From Nannobrachium achirus (taxonomy: Eukaryota > Chordata > Actinopteri > Myctophiformes > Myctophidae), in the NCBI GenBank assembly GCA_963921795.1, contig OY997639.1, positions 55,316,426 through 55,380,425 of the forward strand: DNA of 64,000 nucleotides. Direction: 5' to 3'. How positions within the stretch are numbered: the first letter of the stretch is position 1; the number at the start of each line of letters is the position of its first letter. Of the stretch, positions 59,751-64,000 are shown piece by piece. The position numbers and the translations under genes are program-made. The notes beneath the pieces are model-generated. The model saw only the letters and a program-made list of their open reading frames with translations, searched no databases and was not told the DNA's origin.

Positions 59751-60634
59751 TCCGTCCCCCCGACATTTGGCACCTCCGCGCAGCCAATCACAAGCTTCCG
59801 CTGCATGCCTTAACCCAGTTGCCTTTTTGACTGAAAGACCTGCAAAAAATACTCTCCCGTCAGGCATCAGAGCGTTTACTGTACCCGCCCTAACCATTCA
59901 GCTATCGGGTGCCCTTGTTCTTCAGGCTGACAATTCAGGTAGAAATGTACACGTGGGCTGTACCATTTCACACTATTGGTGAGGCCTGGAATTAACTATC
60001 TTCCCGAGAAGATAAAAGATCTTTGGTCATACTGACTTCCAGTCTTGATCCCTGCTGATGTCACAATGTGTTCTCTTTTGTCTTCATCGGTGAGTCTGTC
60101 TGTCTCTCTCACTCAAGTGGTGAACAAATCACAGGGTGTGCTGCACATCTTGTCTCTTTGTACCAGCCGTGACAAACACTGAACAGTAAGTCAGAGAAAA
60201 AGAGAGGAAAGGTAAACAATGGAAAACAGCAGAAAGGGGGAGAGAATTCATTCAGAGTCATTCTGTGACGCACAGCATGGACTCATGAACTCAATTCAAT
60301 ATGAACTATCTGAGAAACCTTGGGGTGATTTTCTGTTTTTAACCACATAAGAGAAAAGTTTCAGAAATGTTCTAAAACTTTCAAAGATTTTCAGGATTTT
60401 TTTTTTTTTTTCATTACAAAAATTTCATATTATTTCAAAATGTTTCAAACCATGGTGTTACTGATGATATCATGCTTTGACTTTGCTCTGGGATATCAAA
60501 AGCTCAAGGATCGACTTCAAACTCGCAGAGGACCCGAGGGAGTGCATGCCTGGGGTGAAGACGATCTGACTGATATTCCCATATAGGGGCGTGCCGGGTC
60601 CGCGTCAATATGCCGACGGGCCGGTCTTCCGACC
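59751..60634. other. Core between inverted minisatellites; no gene recognised
   Basis: About 880 bp of non-repeated DNA with no domain-bearing frame. It could be the body of a foldback-type element. Confidence 0.4.
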
Positions 60635-60795
60635 ACCTAAACCTAACCTTAACCCTAACCCTAACTACAGTAAAACTAACACTGGTGAATGCTAACCTGG
60701 TGAAATGCTAACCTGCCGACACTGGTGAATGCTAACCTGGTGAAATTCTAACCTGCTGACGCTGGTGAATGCTAACCTGGTTAAATGCCAGGTTA
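60635..60795. repeat. Minisatellite, right member of an inverted pair
   Basis: Mirror order of 59620-59750: CCTAACCTTAACCCTAACCC, then ACAGTAAAACTAACACTGG, then units CTGGTGAATGCTAACCTGG and GAAATGCTAACCTGC. Confidence 0.85.
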
Positions 60796-60837
60796 AATAC
60801 CCATATTTCAGGCCCGTCGGAAATATGGGTGGACCCC

Positions 60838-60955
60838 GGCGTGCCATATATGGGCATATACTGATGCCATCAGGGATACATATATGGGCATAAAAAGGAC
60901 AGATGGACAGACAGATACAAAGATGTCCATATATCAGCATAAAAGCGACACAGGC

Positions 60956-61002
<47 letters not shown>

Positions 61003-61075
61003 AAGATACATTTAAATGATCTCCATATATAGGCATAAAAGTGACAAAGGCAGACAGATGGCTACAACGGGTACT
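60838..61075. repeat. CATATATGG-bearing repeat with (GACA)n
   Basis: CCATATATGGGC, ACATATATGGGC, CCATATATCAGC and CCATATATAGGC at about 40-90-bp spacing around a (GACA)n tract at 60955-61002. Confidence 0.8.
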
Positions 61076-61516
61076 CAGGGTACAATGGGTATAAAGGATA
61101 ACATGTATTTCATAACCGGTGGGGCATGCATTCACAACTTGCATCGTTCCTATGGGTATGTTCCAAATCCTAAAAATAATTCAGATCTAAATGCTCACAA
61201 CGCATTGTGATGCTATTTTCACCACGCGACGCCATCATACAACAAAGTATACACTTGGATCGTAAATGGGCGAAAGGGTGTAAGTGGTTAACTCCAGGCT
61301 GCTGTATTGTGCAGGGGGAAAATGTGCTGACAACTGCGATGAACCATATCTGGATTGGCTCAAACAAAAATAGATTTGATCATTTCCATCTGAGGACTGT
61401 TAGAGGTGGTGGGGCACAGGGGTGTAGCACCAAATTCTGGGCCCTGGGTACAAGGATTGACTGCGGGCCCCCCAGGAATGTTCTTCATAGTGGGGCATTT
61501 TTGTGCTTTAACTATT

Positions 61517-61591
61517 GAAAAATAGCAGATCTACAAGCTCACAGCCCGGCACCGAGGGCCGCGCTGCGAGCTTGTAGATCTGCTATTTTTG
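61517..61591. repeat. Hairpin (34-nt arms, 7-nt loop)
   Basis: Left 61517-61550, right 61558-61591, few mismatches. Core AGCAGATCTACAAGCTC; the stem extends into a GC-rich inner part GGC/GCC. Confidence 0.92.
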
Positions 61592-61797
61592 AAAAATCGC
61601 GAACATTTTGTGCAAGTCTTTGAATATTTCAAATCCTTTTTGAAAAAACTATGTTTCTGTGTCAGTGGTGCTCAAACTCTTTCAAGTGAAGGACCCCCAA
61701 AATGATATGTATTTGGCCACGGACGTCCATCTCAAAACCTTTAGTTCCAGGGGGGCCCCCCCCCAGAAGCAACATTTTAGTTACAAATGTTCGCTTA

Positions 61798-61804
61798 AAA
61801 AAAA

Positions 61805-61853
<49 letters not shown>
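61798..61853. repeat. A24 then (TA)n
   Basis: Poly-A 61798-61822, then TA units. Confidence 0.95.
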
Positions 61854-61856
<3 letters not shown>

Positions 61857-62465
61857 AGTAAGACTCCCTAATCGGGAGATAAGCGACCTAGATCTGCTAT
61901 TTTTCAATAGGTAAAGTATACAATAATTCCAGGCCCCTCCACCTTGAGCCCTATAGTAACTCAGTCCCCCCCTTATGACGCCCCTGGTGGGGCACCATTC
62001 TTGGGGACTTGCCTTGGGAATGCTGGCCACAGCTGACTGACAATCTATCATTTGTCAATACCAGGTGTTGAAATAAAAAAGGAAAAACATTTTTATCACC
62101 AAGTGAGGCTCAACGTGATTGCCTCATGGCAGTCGAACGTGTACAGGGGAACAGTGGGTGGGTGGGTTGGTCCGGGTGGGGGGAATACCTTTTACTACAC
62201 TATGTTGGATTGATGAGCAGGGTTCTGTGGCCAAAATGTTGCTGTAACTGAAAGCATATTCTACTTTGCTTGGACTCAGCACAGCATGTAATCCTGGCCT
62301 TTGAAGCGCAGCTGTGCACCAAGCTTTTACAAGTGGGAGTAAGGCTTGCCCTGAGCTATGAGGTCCATTGCAGTGAACCACACTTACTTACTGTATAGGA
62401 AACATTCATTGCCAAAGTCTATATAGAACTGAAAGATATACGGATAGTGTGTCAATAAAGTCTGC

Positions 62466-62640
62466 AGAGTTATCAAAGACCCCAGCCACCCCAACCACAG
62501 ACTCTTTGAGCTACTACCGTCTGGCAAGCACTACCACAGCCTAAAGGCACAGACCAGCAGGCTCTGTGACAGCTTGTTCCACCAGGCAACCATGCTTATG
62601 AACAATGGACACTAACAAGCGTTCACGGTCAGCCCTGTTG
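62466..62640 (+). mobile_element. LINE 3' end (jockey-clade type)
   Basis: The frame 62466-62615 reads RVIKDPSHPNHRLFELLPSG, KHYHSLKAQTSRLCDSLFHQ then ATMLMNNGH and TAA. Same domain end as 25225-25388 but another subfamily (DPSHP, PSGK/R, SRL/NRL in common). Everything upstream is missing. Confidence 0.8.
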
Positions 62641-62654
62641 CCTGCCTGCCTATA

Positions 62655-62779
<125 letters not shown>

Positions 62780-62839
62780 GATACAAACATTCAAACAACC
62801 ACTACATACAGTCTGCACATTATTCATACTAGAAGCTCG

Positions 62840-63800
62840 GCCGAGCGGCTAGTCAGCGACCCGGCCAACACAGGAACGATGTAAATAGGGAATAAATGTC
62901 CCGCCCTTTAATGCAAACCCCATTATACCTGTTGTCATAGGATCCGTTTTTGACCATCTGTTTGCCTGTGTCCATTTATCCCATAAATGGAGATATCTGC
63001 AACGTCCATTTTATGCCCATATATGGAGATCTCTGTAGGACCCGTTTTGACCATCTGTTTGCCTGTGTCCATTTATGCACATATATGGAGTTATCTGTCT
63101 GTCTGCGTCCTTTTTATGCCCATATATGGAGATCTCTGCAGACACAGTGCCGGTTCCGGAAAACCCTGATGTCAGAAATCAGAATCCGAACCTTTTGTGC
63201 CGGTTCCGGAAAATCACATATCGGGTCGGGTCGAGGCCAGGCACTGCACTACCTGCTGCGGCAGGGAACGCGTGTGCCGAATTTGAAATAGGGAATGAAT
63301 GCTCCACCCTTTAATGCAAACCTCATTATACCTGTTGTCATAGGACCCGTTTTGACCATCTGTTTGCCTGTGTCCACTTATGCCCATATATGGAGATCTC
63401 TGCAGACACAGTGCCGGTTCCGGAAACCTCTGATGTCAGACATCAGCTCCGCATACGGGTGTCCATTTTATGCCCATACTGTATATGGAGATCTCTGTGA
63501 ATGCAATACCCTTTAATGCAAACCCCATTATACCTGTTGTCATAAGACCCATTTTGACCATATGTTTGCCTGTGTCCATGTGGCGTACGTGATGTCAGAG
63601 CCTTTTATGAAGTGATGTCACAATGAGTCAGCACTTGCGCCGATTTCCTCCGGAACAGCCTGATGTCAACAATCAGCTCTGCATAGGAGATTCCAAACGT
63701 TTCGTGCCGGTTCGGGAAAACCGCGTGTCGGGTCGGGTTGAGGCCTGGCACCGCACTCCGCGCCGCAGTGGGGAACGCGTGTGCCGAATCTGAAGCCGGT
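62840..63800. repeat. Tandem/dispersed repeat block with CCATATATGG units
   Basis: CCCTTTAATGCAAACC occurs at about 62905, 63309 and 63509, each followed by TTGACCATCTGTTTGCC or close variants and one or more CATATATGGAGATCTCTG. GTGCCGGTTCCGGAAA and GGAACGCGTGTGCCGAAT recur about 400-500 bp apart. Confidence 0.85.
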
Positions 63801-64000
63801 GGGGTGAACGGTTCTCAAGATACGCGGATTACATACAGACACACACGCAGAGACTTCTCGCATTTATTGTAAGATGTTCTACTCTCTGTGGATTAGATGG
63901 TCCCTTAGCAGACATATTCTTCCTGAACCTGGTCATAGAGGATTTGTCAGGGAAGAATCTAGATGGGAATGAAGATTATGTGCCCCATCCACCGCAGGTG
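63801..64000. other. No recognised feature
   Basis: Window edge; no gene signature. Confidence 0.4.

Larger units (their letters stand above)
61417..61986. mobile_element. hAT-type element, family CAGGGGTGTAGCACC, with nested fragment
   Basis: 570 bp from CAGGGGTGTAGCACC to TTATGACGCCCCTG, with a perfect 8-bp duplication GTGGGGCA (61409-61416, 61987-61994). Inside are a hairpin, a CAGTGGTGCTCAAAC fragment at 61663 and an A/TA microsatellite. No transposase. Confidence 0.9.

Noticed and set aside
61662-62051. 129-codon reverse frame with Tyr-Ile repeats
   Set aside because: Translation of the TA microsatellite and poly-A in a hAT element.

Overview
The window looks like vertebrate, almost certainly ray-finned fish, nuclear DNA. 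Evidence: one host gene with vertebrate exon/intron structure, very dense (CA)n/(TG)n microsatellites, many short non-autonomous DNA transposons with clean target-site duplications, tRNA-derived SINEs and 3' ends of fish-type LINEs. I cannot name the species.

Gene content. I can support only one host protein-coding gene: tent5a (fam46a), plus strand, coding positions 11952-12380 and 12948-13727. It encodes a 402-residue non-canonical poly(A) polymerase with an intact catalytic triad (D98, D100, E174). Its promoter/5'UTR region is about 11117-11951 and its 3'UTR starts at 13728. Its single coding intron ends in a (CA)29 tract directly against the acceptor AG. A block of about 370 bp from the downstream/3'UTR region (14387-14755) recurs at 21409-21790, next to an LTR-like fossil. 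The rest is a gene-poor, repeat-rich flank with a few TAAT-rich stretches that could be conserved regulatory elements.

Layout. 0-6 kb: one copy of a composite repeat (0.3-1.43 kb), then mostly single-copy DNA. 6-11 kb: SINE, LINE 3' end, TTAA-type MITE, two hAT-type MITEs. 11.1-15.5 kb: tent5a. 16-22 kb: a run of hAT elements (16348, 18001, 18358, 20037), the duplicated tent5a-linked block and a solo-LTR-like fossil. 22-26 kb: minisatellites, a long palindrome, a TA-flanked MITE, SINE and LINE pieces. 27-34 kb: foldback elements, SINEs, hAT pieces. 34-45 kb: CA tracts, SINE, hAT MITEs. 44-50 kb: a multi-level nest of transposons inside a second copy of the composite repeat. 50-58 kb: mostly single-copy DNA with CA tracts and a SINE split by a hAT element. 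58-64 kb: nested MITEs, an inverted minisatellite pair, a LINE end, and a repeat family carrying CCATATATGG.

Most notable pattern. A hairpin built on AGCAGATCTACAAGCTCACA and its complement occurs about 20 times. Full copies lie inside hAT-type MITEs whose terminal repeats differ from each other. The bases just outside the shared core differ between host elements, yet stay symmetric within each hairpin. This looks like a small palindromic passenger or recurrently re-formed foldback, and it is the best candidate here for something undescribed.

All positions and matches were read by eye; no database or alignment was run.
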